This document shows, in pieces, positions 1-7,861 of a stretch of 64,000 bases of DNA. The notes under the pieces were generated by a model that was not told the origin of the DNA, ran no database searches, and saw nothing but the letters and a program-made list of their open reading frames with translations. Location of the stretch: assembly GCF_000204645.1 (NCBI RefSeq), contig NC_015422.1, positions 3,179,001-3,243,000 of the forward strand, given 5' to 3'. Position 1 is the stretch's first letter. Every line of letters begins with the position of its first letter. The position numbers were made by a program, and so were the translations under genes. Source of the DNA: Alicycliphilus denitrificans K601. GTDB taxonomy: Bacteria; Pseudomonadota; Gammaproteobacteria; Burkholderiales; Burkholderiaceae_C.

Positions 1-1
1 G

Positions 2-481
2 TTCGACCTGCCCGGCATGCTGGACAACGTGCAGGACAACCCGCTGAGCTACGGCCTGGCCTTCGCTGGCGCGCTGATCTGGGCGGCCTACTGCACGGTG
101 ACGGCCAGGATCGCGTGCGGCAAGAACGGCGTCACGCTCTTCTTCGTGCTGGTGTCCGTGGCGCTGTGGGCCAAGTACCTGGTCGAAGGCGGCGGGGCCA
201 TGGCGTTCGGCTTCGAGGCCGTCGTCTACCTGGTGCTGGCCGCCGCGGCCATGGGCTTTGGCTACGGGGCCTGGAACGTGGGCATCCTGCACGGCAACGT
301 GACCATCCTAGCCGGCGCCTCGTACTTCATCCCGGTCTTCTCCGCGGCCCTCTCCATGCTGCTGCTGCGCACGCCGCTGTCCCTGGCCTTCTGGCAGGGC
401 GCGGCCATGGTGTGCGGCGGCGCGATCCTGTGCTGGCTGGCCACGCGCGGGCCGCGCGCGAAGCAGGCCCGAACCCGCTGA
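2..481 (+). CDS. yddG: Aromatic amino acid exporter YddG-like (DMT superfamily), 3' part
   Basis: Inner-membrane permease of the drug/metabolite transporter superfamily. E. coli YddG exports aromatic amino acids, and by analogy this protein would efflux amino acids or related metabolites. The frame is open from base 2, so the N-terminal part lies outside the window; about 159 codons remain. The fragment is made of hydrophobic helices and keeps stretches I recognise from YddG: a WAAYCTVT segment, AAWNVGILHGNVTI-like text (here GAWNVGILHGNVTI) and a C-terminal FWQGA-MVCGG-LCWLATR segment. A terminator hairpin lies 12 bases after the stop. Family call is firm; substrate is inferred. Confidence 0.85.
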   Translation, partial: FDLPGMLDNVQDNPLSYGLAFAGALIWAAYCTVTARIACGKNGVTLFFVLVSVALWAKYLVEGGGAMAFGFEAVVYLVLAAAAMGFGYGAWNVGILHGNVTILAGASYFIPVFSAALSMLLLRTPLSLAFWQGAAMVCGGAILCWLATRGPRAKQARTR

Positions 482-492
482 ACAGATGAAAA

Positions 493-511
493 AGCCGGGG
501 GCTTCCCGGCT
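493..511. terminator. Hairpin terminator between yddG and the DUF465 gene
   Basis: A 7-bp stem AGCCGGG/CCCGGCT with a 5-base loop. Read on the minus strand it is followed by TTTTT, so it fits best as the terminator of the leftward DUF465 gene. It also lies just after the rightward yddG stop. TGGC tandem copies follow at about 511-530 with no apparent role. Confidence 0.6.
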
Positions 512-540
512 GGTTGGCTGGCTGGCTGGCGGGCCAGGAA

Positions 541-765
541 TCAGGCCTGCGCGCCCTCCAGGCGGCGCAGATGGGCGTAGATCTGGTCCTTGAGCAGCAG
601 CTTTTCCTTCTTCAGCGTTTCGATCTCCTGCATCGTGGCCGCGACGATGCGCGCCTCCATATTCTTGATGCGCTGGTCGAGCTCATTGTGTTTGTCAAAC
701 AGCCGGGTGAAGTGCAGGTCCTGGCCCTTGATCTTGGTAATCAGGTCGCGGTACTCGGGAAACAT
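541..765 (-). CDS. ydcH: YdcH family protein (DUF465)
   Basis: Small cytoplasmic protein of the DUF465/YdcH family, 74 aa, the usual length. It opens with MFPEYRDLI as in E. coli YdcH and then consists of heptad-like charged helix (FDKHNELDQRI, LKKEKLLLKDQI), so a short coiled coil is expected. The start at 765 was chosen because an AAGGAG Shine-Dalgarno lies 7-8 bases upstream and the family begins there; an in-frame ATG at 792 would add nine residues. The molecular function of the family is unknown. A terminator follows at 493-511. Confidence 0.85.
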   Translation of the reverse strand: MFPEYRDLITKIKGQDLHFTRLFDKHNELDQRIKNMEARIVAATMQEIETLKKEKLLLKDQIYAHLRRLEGAQA

Positions 766-969
766 CGGTGCTCCTTGGGTGGTGGTTGACATATACAGTT
801 TACGGGTTTACCCCCCGCCGCCGCCAAGGCGGCTGCATGAGCAATTGACTTAGGGGAAGCGGCGAGCACCGCCATGGCGAACGCCGCGCCAGCCCATCAG
901 CCCAGGACAAGCAATGCGCCCCACCCTCCCAGGCCCGCTCGAAGGCGGCCATGCTCCTTGGTGCGTTTT

Positions 970-1025
970 TCGCATGAATCGCTTGCCCATCCTGCGCTGG
1001 AAGCTATGGATTTTGATAGTCCTCG
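970..1025 (-). repeat. Dispersed palindromic repeat, copy a (inside ligE)
   Basis: Read on the minus strand this stretch contains ACTATCAAAATC, ATAGCTTCCAGCGC, GGGCAAGCG and CGAAAAACGC in that order. That is the same order as copies at 2758-2815, 51389-51441, 58224-58279 and 59243-59300. Here it lies in reverse orientation and supplies the ligE start codon and most of its signal peptide. Such AGCGCTT...AAGCGCT elements are, from memory, common in Comamonadaceae intergenic regions; I could not verify that here. Confidence 0.6.
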
Positions 1026-1828
1026 GCTGCATGGCGGCCCACGCCGCGCCGCCCTCCCCCACGCTGGCGCGGCGTTATCACACCGGCATCGACGTCACCG
1101 CCTACTGGGTCAGCGAGAAGTACGACGGCGTGCGCGCGCTGTGGACCGGCCGGCAGCTGCTGAGCCGCCAGGGCCTGCCGATACGCGCGCCCGCCTGGTT
1201 CACCGCGGGCTGGCCTGCCGAGCCGCTGGACGGCGAGCTCTGGGCCGGGCGCGGCCGGTTCGACGCCGCGCAGGCGGCCGTGGCGGCGGCCGCGCCCGAT
1301 GACGCGCAGTGGCGCGCACTGCGCTACATGGTGTTCGACCTGCCGGCCGCGCCCGGCGGTTTCGGCGCGCGCCTGCCCACCCTGCAGCACGCGGTGGCCG
1401 CGCTGGGCCAGCCCTGGGTGCAGGCCGCGCCGCAGTGGCGCGTGGCCACCCGTGCGCAGCTGATGGGGCAGCTGCGCGAGCACGAGAAGGCCGGCGCCGA
1501 GGGTCTGATGCTGCGCAGGGACGATGCGCCCTACCGCGGCGGGCGCAGCGAGGATCTGCTCAAGCTCAAGTCGTTCGAGGACGCCGAAGGCCTGGTCGTG
1601 GGCCACGTTCCCGGCCGGGGCAAGTACGCGGGGCAGACGGGCGCGCTGCTGGTCGCCATGCCCGGCGGACGGCGCTTCCGCCTGGGCAGCGGCCTGCCCG
1701 ATGCACTGCGCCGCCAGCCGCCGCCCGTGGGCTCGGTGGTGACCTACCGCTTCAACGGCACGCACGCGAGCGGGCTGCCGCGCTTCGCGCGCTTCTGGCG
1801 CGTGCGCGCGGACGAGCCGCTCAATTAG
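974..1828 (+). CDS. ligE: Periplasmic ATP-dependent DNA ligase (LigE type)
   Basis: Minimal ATP-dependent DNA ligase, 284 aa, probably acting in the periplasm, a type linked to DNA uptake or biofilm in some proteobacteria. Motif I is EKYDGVR, with the adenylated lysine at residue 49. Motif IV (EGLMLR), motif V (LLKLKSFEDAEG) and a short OB-fold ending in VTYRFNG follow; there are no extra domains. The start at 974 gives a clear signal peptide (MNRLPILRWK, then a LWILIVLGC core and AHA-A). An upstream in-frame ATG at 914 would bury it behind 20 polar residues. There is no strong Shine-Dalgarno. Much of the signal peptide overlaps a dispersed repeat. Confidence 0.85.
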   Translation: MNRLPILRWKLWILIVLGCMAAHAAPPSPTLARRYHTGIDVTAYWVSEKYDGVRALWTGRQLLSRQGLPIRAPAWFTAGWPAEPLDGELWAGRGRFDAAQAAVAAAAPDDAQWRALRYMVFDLPAAPGGFGARLPTLQHAVAALGQPWVQAAPQWRVATRAQLMGQLREHEKAGAEGLMLRRDDAPYRGGRSEDLLKLKSFEDAEGLVVGHVPGRGKYAGQTGALLVAMPGGRRFRLGSGLPDALRRQPPPVGSVVTYRFNGTHASGLPRFARFWRVRADEPLN

Positions 1829-2002
1829 GGCAAATTTCAGGCGGATACCACTCCCGCCGGCCTTGGCATGCGGCCGCGCAGGCACCGAAGGCCGCCATCA
1901 GAACCATACTCAAGGTCTTCGCAGCCGGAAACCGGCGCCCCGGACCCGCTGCCAACCTCATGCTCGCCACAACCCTAGCAGCGAGGAGGCAAGAGAAATC
2001 CC

Positions 2003-2752
2003 ATGGACTTTCTGACATCCGCCGAATTCTGGGCGGCCCTGGGCCAGGTCATCGTCATCGACATCATTCTGGGCGGCGACAACGCCGTGGTCATCGCGCT
2101 GGCCTGCCGCAGGCTGCCGCCGGCGCAGCGCAGCAAGGGCATCGTCTTCGGGACGGCGGGTGCGATCGTGCTGCGCGTGATCCTCATCGCCTTCGCGATG
2201 GCGCTGCTGGACATCCCCTTCCTGAAACTCGTCGGTGCCCTGCTGCTGGTGTGGATCGGCGTGAAGCTGCTGGCCCCCGACGAGGACGGCCATGGCGACA
2301 TCCAGGGCAGCGACAAGCTGCTGTCGGCCATCAAGACCATCGTCATGGCCGACCTGCTGATGAGCATGGACAACGTGATCGCCATCGCCGGCGCGGCCCA
2401 GAACTCCGGCGAGCATTCGCTGCTGCTCGTGATCCTGGGCCTGCTGTTCTCGATCCCGATCATCGTGCTGGGCAGCCAGCTGGTGATCAGGCTGATGGAA
2501 CGCTTCCCCCTCATCATCACGGCCGGCGGCATGCTGCTGGGCTGGATCGCGGGCGGCATGCTGGTCACGGACCCGGCCTTCGTGGACCCCGACCAGTGGA
2601 CCTGGATGCCCAAGCCGGTCACCGTCGATGCGCAAGGCGAGGCCGTGATCCCCGGCCCCCTGTACTGGGCGGCGCACGTCGCCGGAGCGCTGCTCGTGCT
2701 AGCCCTGGGCAAGCTGCTCGCCTCCCGCCAGAAAGGAGCGCTTGCCCATTGA
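2003..2752 (+). CDS. TerC family integral membrane protein (YjbE-like)
   Basis: Multi-pass inner-membrane protein of the TerC family, 249 aa. Relatives take part in manganese export or tellurite resistance. The two hallmark acidic helices are present: DIILGGDNAVVIALA near the N-terminus and ADLLMSMDNVIAIAGAA in the middle, whose Asp/Asn residues are thought to bind the metal. A GAGGAGG Shine-Dalgarno lies about 13 bases before the ATG, a slightly long gap. I looked for a yybP-ykoY manganese riboswitch in the 170 bases upstream and did not recognise one. Metal specificity is inferred. Confidence 0.85.
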   Translation: MDFLTSAEFWAALGQVIVIDIILGGDNAVVIALACRRLPPAQRSKGIVFGTAGAIVLRVILIAFAMALLDIPFLKLVGALLLVWIGVKLLAPDEDGHGDIQGSDKLLSAIKTIVMADLLMSMDNVIAIAGAAQNSGEHSLLLVILGLLFSIPIIVLGSQLVIRLMERFPLIITAGGMLLGWIAGGMLVTDPAFVDPDQWTWMPKPVTVDAQGEAVIPGPLYWAAHVAGALLVLALGKLLASRQKGALAH

Positions 2753-2757
2753 GCATC

Positions 2758-2815
2758 TTTTTAGCCTCCAGCGCTTGATGGACAAGCGCTAGCAGCTCTC
2801 AATAAAGTAGCATCA
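2758..2815 (-). repeat. Dispersed palindromic repeat, copy b, with hairpin
   Basis: Contains an 8-bp inverted repeat AGCGCTTG (2770-2777) / CAAGCGCT (2783-2790) with a 5-base loop, flanked by the repeat's outer motifs (GAGAGCTGCTAGCGC and GGAGGCTAAAAAG on the minus strand). This is the best-preserved copy in the window. It sits between the convergent terC and decarboxylase genes, where it may also end transcription. Confidence 0.65.
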
Positions 2816-5173
2816 GAGCGTGCGCCCGAAAGGCCCGTCGTCCCCCACCTGGACCAGCTTGCCCTTGGGCCTGGGGGCGTTGGCCGCGCGGCCCGTTTCG
2901 GCCACGCAGTCGGCGTAGTAGCTCACGTTGCCGTGGTCGTCCTCGATCTCCACCAGGCCGTGGATGTCGGTCTCGAAGCCCGGGCAGAGCTTGGCGAACT
3001 CGCGTGCGAACTTCAGGTAGTCCACGATCTTCTTGTTGAACACCTCGCCCGGGATCAGGAGCGGGATGCCCGGCGGGTACGGCGTGATCAGGCTCGTGGT
3101 GATGCGGCCTTCCAGCTGGTCGATGGCCACGCGCTCGGTCTTGCGCTGGGCGATGTGGGCGTAGGCGTCGCTGGGCTTCATCGCGGGCGTGAGGTCCGAG
3201 AGGTACATCTCGGTCGTCAGGCGCGCGATGTCGTACTTGGCGTAGAGCTGGTGCACGTGCTGGCACAGGTCCTTGAGGCCCATGCGCTCGTAGCGCTTGT
3301 GCTGCTGGCAGAACTCGGGAAGGATGCGCCACATGGGCTGGTTCTTCTCGTAGTCGTCCTTGAACTGCTGCAGCGCGGCCAGCAGCGTGTTCCAGCGGCC
3401 CTTGGTGATGCCGATGGTGAACATGATGAAGAAGCTGTACAGGCCCGTCTTCTCCACCACCACGCCGTGCTCGGCAAGGTACTTGGTGACGATGCTGGCG
3501 GGGATGCCGGTCTTGTCGAACTTGCCGTCCAGGTTCAGGCCGGGCGTGACGATCGTCGACTTGATCGGGTCCAGCATGTTGAAGCCGTCGGCCAGGTCGC
3601 CGAAGCCGTGCCACCGGGCCGCGCCGTTCTTCTTCTTGCCCTTGTTGCGGAAGATCCAGCTCTCGGCCGTGCCCAGGCCGTCGTCGACCAGTTCGTTGGG
3701 GCCCCAGACCTTGAACCACCAGTCATCCTTGCCGAACTCGTCCTCCACCTGGCGCATGGCGCGGCGGAAGTCCAGGGCCTCCACCAGGCTTTCCTCCACC
3801 AGCGCCGTGCCGCCGGGCGGCTCCATCATCGCGGCGGCCACGTCGCAGCTGGCGATGATGCTGTACTGCGGCGACGTGGAGGTGTGCATCAGGTAGGCCT
3901 CGTTGAAGAGGTGGCGGTCGAGCTTGGTGGTCTGCGAGTCCTGCACCAGCACGTGCGACGCCTGGCTGATGCCGGCCAGCAGCTTGTGGATGGACTGCGT
4001 GGCGTAGACCACCGAATGCCTGGGCCGCGCGCGCTTCTTGCCCATGGCGTGGAAGCTGCCGTAGAACGGGTGGAAGGCCGCGTGCGGCAGCCAGGCCTCG
4101 TCGAAGTGCAGGTTGTCCACGTAACCGTCGAGCATGCCCTTGATGGTCTCGGTGTTGTAGAGCACGCCGTCGTAGGTCGATTGCGTGAGGGTCAGCACGC
4201 GCGGCTTGACGGTCTTGGCGTCCACGCCCTTGAGCAGCGGGTTGGCGCGGATCTTGGCCTGGATGGTGGCGGGATCGAACTCAGCTTGAGGGATCGGGCC
4301 GATGATGCCGAAGTGGTTGCGCGTGGGCTTGAGGAACACGGGGATGGCCCCGGTCATGATGATGCTGTGCAGGATGGACTTGTGGCAGTTGCGGTCCACC
4401 ACCACCACGTCGCCCGGCGCCACCGTGTGGTGCCAGACCATCTTGTTGGACGTGCTGGTGCCGTTGGTCACGAAGAAGCAATGGTCGGCATTGAAGATGC
4501 GCGCCGCGTTGCGCTCGCTCTCGCCGATGGCGCCGTTGTGGTCCAGCAGCTGGCCCAGTTCCTCCACGGCGTTGCACACGTCGGCGCGCAGCATGTTCTC
4601 GCCGTAGAACTGGTGGTACATCTGGCCCACGGGGCTCTTGAGGAACGCCACGCCGCCCGAGTGGCCCGGGCAGTGCCAGCTGTACGAGCCGTCCTCGGCG
4701 TAGTCCAGCAGCGCCTTGAAGAACGGCGGCTGCACGCCCTCCAGGTAGCTCTTGGCCTCGCGGATGATGTGCTTGGCCACGAACTCGGGCGTGTCCTCGA
4801 ACATGTGGATGAAGCCGTGCAGCTCGCGCAGGATGTCGTTGGGCAGGTGGCGCGCGGTCTTGGTCTCGCCGTGCACGTAGATCGGCACCTCGGCGTTCTT
4901 GCGCCGCACCTCCGTGATGAAGCTGCGCAGGCTGTGGATGATGGGGTCCTGCCCCGTGCCCAGCGTGAACTCCTCGTCGTCGATCGACAGGATGAAGGCG
5001 CTGGCCCGGCTTTGCTGCTGGGCGAACTGCGACAGGTCGCCGTAGCTGGTCACGCCCAGCACCTCGAAGCCCTCGGCCTCGATGGCCTGCGCCAGCGCAC
5101 GGATGCCCAGGCCGGAGGTGTTCTCCGAACGATAGTCCTCGTCGATGATGACGATGGGAAAGCGGAATTTCAT
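2813..5173 (-). CDS. Orn/Lys/Arg decarboxylase (class III, PLP-dependent)
   Basis: Large cytoplasmic PLP-dependent amino acid decarboxylase, 786 aa, making a polyamine precursor or agmatine/cadaverine and consuming a proton. An N-terminal receiver-like wing domain (residues 1-130, IVIIDEDYRSENTSGLG) precedes the aspartate-aminotransferase-fold core. The cofactor lysine is in TQSIHKLLAG (about residue 397), the Asp contacting the pyridine nitrogen is in HFDEAWLP, and the family C-terminal domain follows. It is full length. It stands alone: no antiporter gene, which usually marks the acid-resistance forms, lies beside it, so a biosynthetic role is likelier. Which amino acid it uses cannot be read from the sequence. 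Confidence 0.85.
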   Translation of the reverse strand: MKFRFPIVIIDEDYRSENTSGLGIRALAQAIEAEGFEVLGVTSYGDLSQFAQQQSRASAFILSIDDEEFTLGTGQDPIIHSLRSFITEVRRKNAEVPIYVHGETKTARHLPNDILRELHGFIHMFEDTPEFVAKHIIREAKSYLEGVQPPFFKALLDYAEDGSYSWHCPGHSGGVAFLKSPVGQMYHQFYGENMLRADVCNAVEELGQLLDHNGAIGESERNAARIFNADHCFFVTNGTSTSNKMVWHHTVAPGDVVVVDRNCHKSILHSIIMTGAIPVFLKPTRNHFGIIGPIPQAEFDPATIQAKIRANPLLKGVDAKTVKPRVLTLTQSTYDGVLYNTETIKGMLDGYVDNLHFDEAWLPHAAFHPFYGSFHAMGKKRARPRHSVVYATQSIHKLLAGISQASHVLVQDSQTTKLDRHLFNEAYLMHTSTSPQYSIIASCDVAAAMMEPPGGTALVEESLVEALDFRRAMRQVEDEFGKDDWWFKVWGPNELVDDGLGTAESWIFRNKGKKKNGAARWHGFGDLADGFNMLDPIKSTIVTPGLNLDGKFDKTGIPASIVTKYLAEHGVVVEKTGLYSFFIMFTIGITKGRWNTLLAALQQFKDDYEKNQPMWRILPEFCQQHKRYERMGLKDLCQHVHQLYAKYDIARLTTEMYLSDLTPAMKPSDAYAHIAQRKTERVAIDQLEGRITTSLITPYPPGIPLLIPGEVFNKKIVDYLKFAREFAKLCPGFETDIHGLVEIEDDHGNVSYYADCVAETGRAANAPRPKGKLVQVGDDGPFGRTL

Positions 5174-5321
5174 GCGCTGCCTCCGGCAACCGGTCCAAAA
5201 AACGAAATAGGCGCGAAGTGTAAGGAAAATACGTATCTACCCTATGAACGCCCGCGCATTTCGCCCAGAATCGCTTGGTGTCAAAACAACAAGCCGCAAC
5301 ACGCGCAAAGGAGCCCTGCCT

Positions 5322-5753
5322 GTGAACCTGGATGCATCCACCCTCTGGTGGCTCATGGCGGGCGTCGCCGTGGCGATCGAGCTCCTGACCGGCACCTTCT
5401 ACCTGCTGATGCTGGCCATCGGCTTGGCCGCGGGCGCCGTGGCGGCCCACGCGGGCCTGGGCACCACGGCGCAGATCCTGGTGAGCGCCGTGGTGGGCGC
5501 CAGCACGGTGCTGGGCGCCTACCTCTCGCGCAGAAGCCGCCCGGGCGAACCCTCCGCGCGCGCCGAGCGCAGCGTCAACCTCGACGTGGGCGAGACCATC
5601 TACATCGACGCCTGGCAGGCTGACGGCACCGCCATCGTGAAATACCGCGGCGCGAGCTGGACCGCCATCCACCGCCCCGGCATCACGCCCGCTACCGGCC
5701 CGCACCGCGTGGCCGAGCTGGTGGGCAACCGCCTGCTGGTCGATCCGCTGTAG
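5322..5753 (+). CDS. NfeD family membrane protein (short form)
   Basis: Short NfeD-type protein of 143 aa: two to three N-terminal membrane helices (LWWLMAGVAVAIELLTG, FYLLMLAIGLAAG, ILVSAVVGASTVLG) followed by a small OB-fold (VNLDVGETIYIDAW, AIVKYRGASWTA). Partner of the SPFH protein encoded 69 bases downstream; such pairs organise membrane microdomains. I chose the GTG at 5322 because AAAGGAG lies just upstream. An in-frame ATG at 5244 would add 26 polar residues with no ribosome-binding site. Confidence 0.8.
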   Translation: MNLDASTLWWLMAGVAVAIELLTGTFYLLMLAIGLAAGAVAAHAGLGTTAQILVSAVVGASTVLGAYLSRRSRPGEPSARAERSVNLDVGETIYIDAWQADGTAIVKYRGASWTAIHRPGITPATGPHRVAELVGNRLLVDPL

Positions 5754-5822
5754 CGCGCGCACGCCATCCCGCCCTCTCCCTTCACCGCAGCCGCCCTTGC
5801 CGGCGCAGAAAGCCAAGAACCC

Positions 5823-6740
5823 ATGGAAGTCGCCATCGTCCTCTTCGTCATCGCCGTGATCTTCATCGCGCGCGCCGTCAAGATCGTGCCCCAGCAGCAC
5901 GCCTGGGTGAAGGAGCGCCTGGGCAAGTACGCGGGCACGCTCTCGCCCGGCCCCAAGTTCATCATCCCCTTCGTCGACCGCATCGCCTACAAGCACAGCC
6001 TCAAGGAGATCCCGCTGGACGTGCCCAGCCAGATCTGCATCACCAAGGACAACACCCAGCTGCAGGTGGACGGCATCCTGTACTTCCAGGTGACCGACCC
6101 CATGCGCGCCAGCTACGGCTCGTCGAACTACATCACGGCCGTGACGCAGCTGGCGCAGACCTCGCTGCGCTCCGTCATCGGCCGGCTGGAGCTGGACAAG
6201 ACCTTCGAGGAGCGCGACATGATCAACGCCCAGGTGGTGGCAGCGATCGACGAGGCAGCTCTGAACTGGGGCGTGAAGGTGCTGCGCTACGAGATCAAGG
6301 ACCTGACGCCGCCGGCCGAGATCCTGCGCGCCATGCAGGCGCAGATCACGGCCGAGCGCGAGAAGCGCGCGCTGATCGCCGCGTCCGAGGGCCGGCGCCA
6401 GGAGCAGATCAACATCGCCACCGGCGAGCGCGAGGCCTTCATCGCCCGCTCCGAGGGCGAGAAGCAGGCTGCCATCAACAACGCACAGGGCGAGGCCGCG
6501 GCCATCACCGCCGTGGCTGAGGCCACGGCCACCGCCATCGAACGCATCGCCGCCGCCATCAGCCAGCCCAGCGGCGACCAGGCCGTGCAGCTCAAGGTGG
6601 CCGAAAAGGCCGTCGACGCCTACAGCAAGGTGGCGGCGGACGCCACCACCACCCTCATCGTGCCCAGCAACATGACCGAGGTCTCGGCCCTGGTGTCCTC
6701 GGCCATGAAGATGATCCAGACCGGCCAGCAGCGCGGCTAG
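5823..6740 (+). CDS. qmcA: SPFH/band 7 stomatin-like protein (QmcA-like)
   Basis: Membrane-anchored SPFH-domain protein of 305 aa. One N-terminal helix (VAIVLFVIAVIFIARAV) is followed by the SPFH domain (QQHAWVKERLGKYAG, FIIPFVDRIAYK, SLKEIPLDVPSQICITKDN) and a long alpha-helical region rich in Ala, Glu and Arg (ITAEREKRALIAASEGRRQEQ). It ends in a conserved C-terminal stretch (TTLIVPSNMTEVSAL). Forms oligomeric rings that scaffold membrane proteins or help proteases such as FtsH. Operon partner of the upstream NfeD gene. Its stop overlaps the end of the convergent LysR gene. Confidence 0.88.
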   Translation: MEVAIVLFVIAVIFIARAVKIVPQQHAWVKERLGKYAGTLSPGPKFIIPFVDRIAYKHSLKEIPLDVPSQICITKDNTQLQVDGILYFQVTDPMRASYGSSNYITAVTQLAQTSLRSVIGRLELDKTFEERDMINAQVVAAIDEAALNWGVKVLRYEIKDLTPPAEILRAMQAQITAEREKRALIAASEGRRQEQINIATGEREAFIARSEGEKQAAINNAQGEAAAITAVAEATATAIERIAAAISQPSGDQAVQLKVAEKAVDAYSKVAADATTTLIVPSNMTEVSALVSSAMKMIQTGQQRG

Positions 6741-7645
6741 CCCGCGCTGCCCGCGCACTCGGCCACGAGCCAGTCCCGGAACGCCTTCACCAGCGGCGTC
6801 TGCGCCCTGGCCTCGGGGTAGACGAGGTAGTAGGCATCGGCGCTCACGAGCGCGTCCGGGAACAGTTCCTCCAGGCTGCCGTCGGCCAGCTCCTGCTCGA
6901 TCAGGAAGCGCGGCAGCAGCGCCGCGCCCTGGCCGCAGGCGGCCGCCTGGGCGATCATGGAGAAATGCTCCGCGCGCGGGCCGCGCAGTGCCACGGTGGT
7001 GGCGATGCCCACATGCTCGAACCATTCGGCCCACTGGGTGGGGCGCGTGCTCTGCTGCAGCAGCAGCACGCGCGTCAGGTCCTGCGGCGTGCCTATGCTA
7101 TGCCGCGCGCGAAAGCCGGGGCTTGCCACGGGCACGACCTCCTCGCGCATCAGGAACTCGCACACGGCCCCGGCCCAGGTAGGGGCGCCGAAGTGGATGG
7201 CGGCGTCCAGCGGGGTGCCGGCGAACTCGAAGGGCTCGGTGCGGGCCGCGAAGTTCACCGTCACGTCGGGGTGGCGGGCCATGAAAGCGCCCAGGCGCGG
7301 AATCAGCCAGCGCGTGCCCAGCGTGGGCAGCACGGCCAGGTTCAGCAGCCCGGCCGCGTGCGAGAACGCCATGGCCTTCTGCGTGCCAGCGGACAACTGC
7401 TGCAGCGCGGCGCGCACGTCGGCGGCATAGACGCGGCCCGCGTCGGTGAGCACGATGCGCTGGCGCACGCGGTGGAACAACGCCATGCCCAACTGCTGCT
7501 CCAGCTGCCGGATCTGGCGCGACACGGCGCTCTGCGTGAGGTGCAGCTCCTGCGCCGCGCGCGAGATGCTCGCGTGCCGCGCCGCAGCCTCGAAGGCCAG
7601 CAGGTCCGCGATCGGCGGCAGGAAGGTCTTGCGGAACATGGTCAT
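6737..7645 (-). CDS. LysR-type transcriptional regulator
   Basis: LysR family regulator of 302 aa, GcvA-like in layout. The N-terminal winged helix-turn-helix (ADLLAFEAAARHASISRAAQELHLTQSAVSRQIRQLEQQLG, residues about 12-50) is followed by a full effector-binding domain. Divergent from the ThDP enzyme gene at 7862 with 216 bases between, so it is the likely regulator of that gene; the dyad at 7744-7778 is the candidate binding site. Starts at 7645 and 7639 are both possible (MTMFRK or MFRK). The inducer is unknown. Confidence 0.85.
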   Translation of the reverse strand: MTMFRKTFLPPIADLLAFEAAARHASISRAAQELHLTQSAVSRQIRQLEQQLGMALFHRVRQRIVLTDAGRVYAADVRAALQQLSAGTQKAMAFSHAAGLLNLAVLPTLGTRWLIPRLGAFMARHPDVTVNFAARTEPFEFAGTPLDAAIHFGAPTWAGAVCEFLMREEVVPVASPGFRARHSIGTPQDLTRVLLLQQSTRPTQWAEWFEHVGIATTVALRGPRAEHFSMIAQAAACGQGAALLPRFLIEQELADGSLEELFPDALVSADAYYLVYPEARAQTPLVKAFRDWLVAECAGSAG

Positions 7646-7743
7646 GCAATGAGGGAATGATGCCCGGGCCACAGCCCGCAGGCCCTCCGGGGCAATTGCG
7701 TTCAACAAAGCGCGCCAGGCCCTGCCCGGCAGCGGCCTATTCT

Positions 7744-7778
7744 GAACGACTTCATTCCTGAATGGCATGAACTCGTTC
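7744..7778. promoter_or_regulatory. Candidate LysR operator (35-bp dyad)
   Basis: Nested dyad GAACGA-c-TTCAT-N11-ATGAA-c-TCGTTC. The inner part has the T-N11-A layout of LysR boxes, and the arms extend to 12 bases with one mismatch. It lies between the divergent LysR and ThDP-enzyme genes, about 85 bases before the latter's ATG. Confidence 0.6.
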
Positions 7779-7861
7779 CATTTTTTTGCTATGCACCGCG
7801 CCCCCGTGCGTGGATAGTGCCCCCTCGTGCAATGAACGCGATATTGAAGAAGGCGAAACCC

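Noticed and set aside
511..530. TGGC tandem repeat
   Set aside because: Short, imperfect and intergenic; no function can be argued.
1829..2002. Possible yybP-ykoY manganese riboswitch before the TerC gene
   Set aside because: TerC genes often have one, but I could not find the conserved internal-loop motifs in the 174-base leader.
2933..5623. Very long open frame on the plus strand opposite the decarboxylase
   Set aside because: An antisense shadow caused by high GC; composition (Val, Leu, Asp, His, Arg rich) is not protein-like and the minus-strand decarboxylase is unambiguous.
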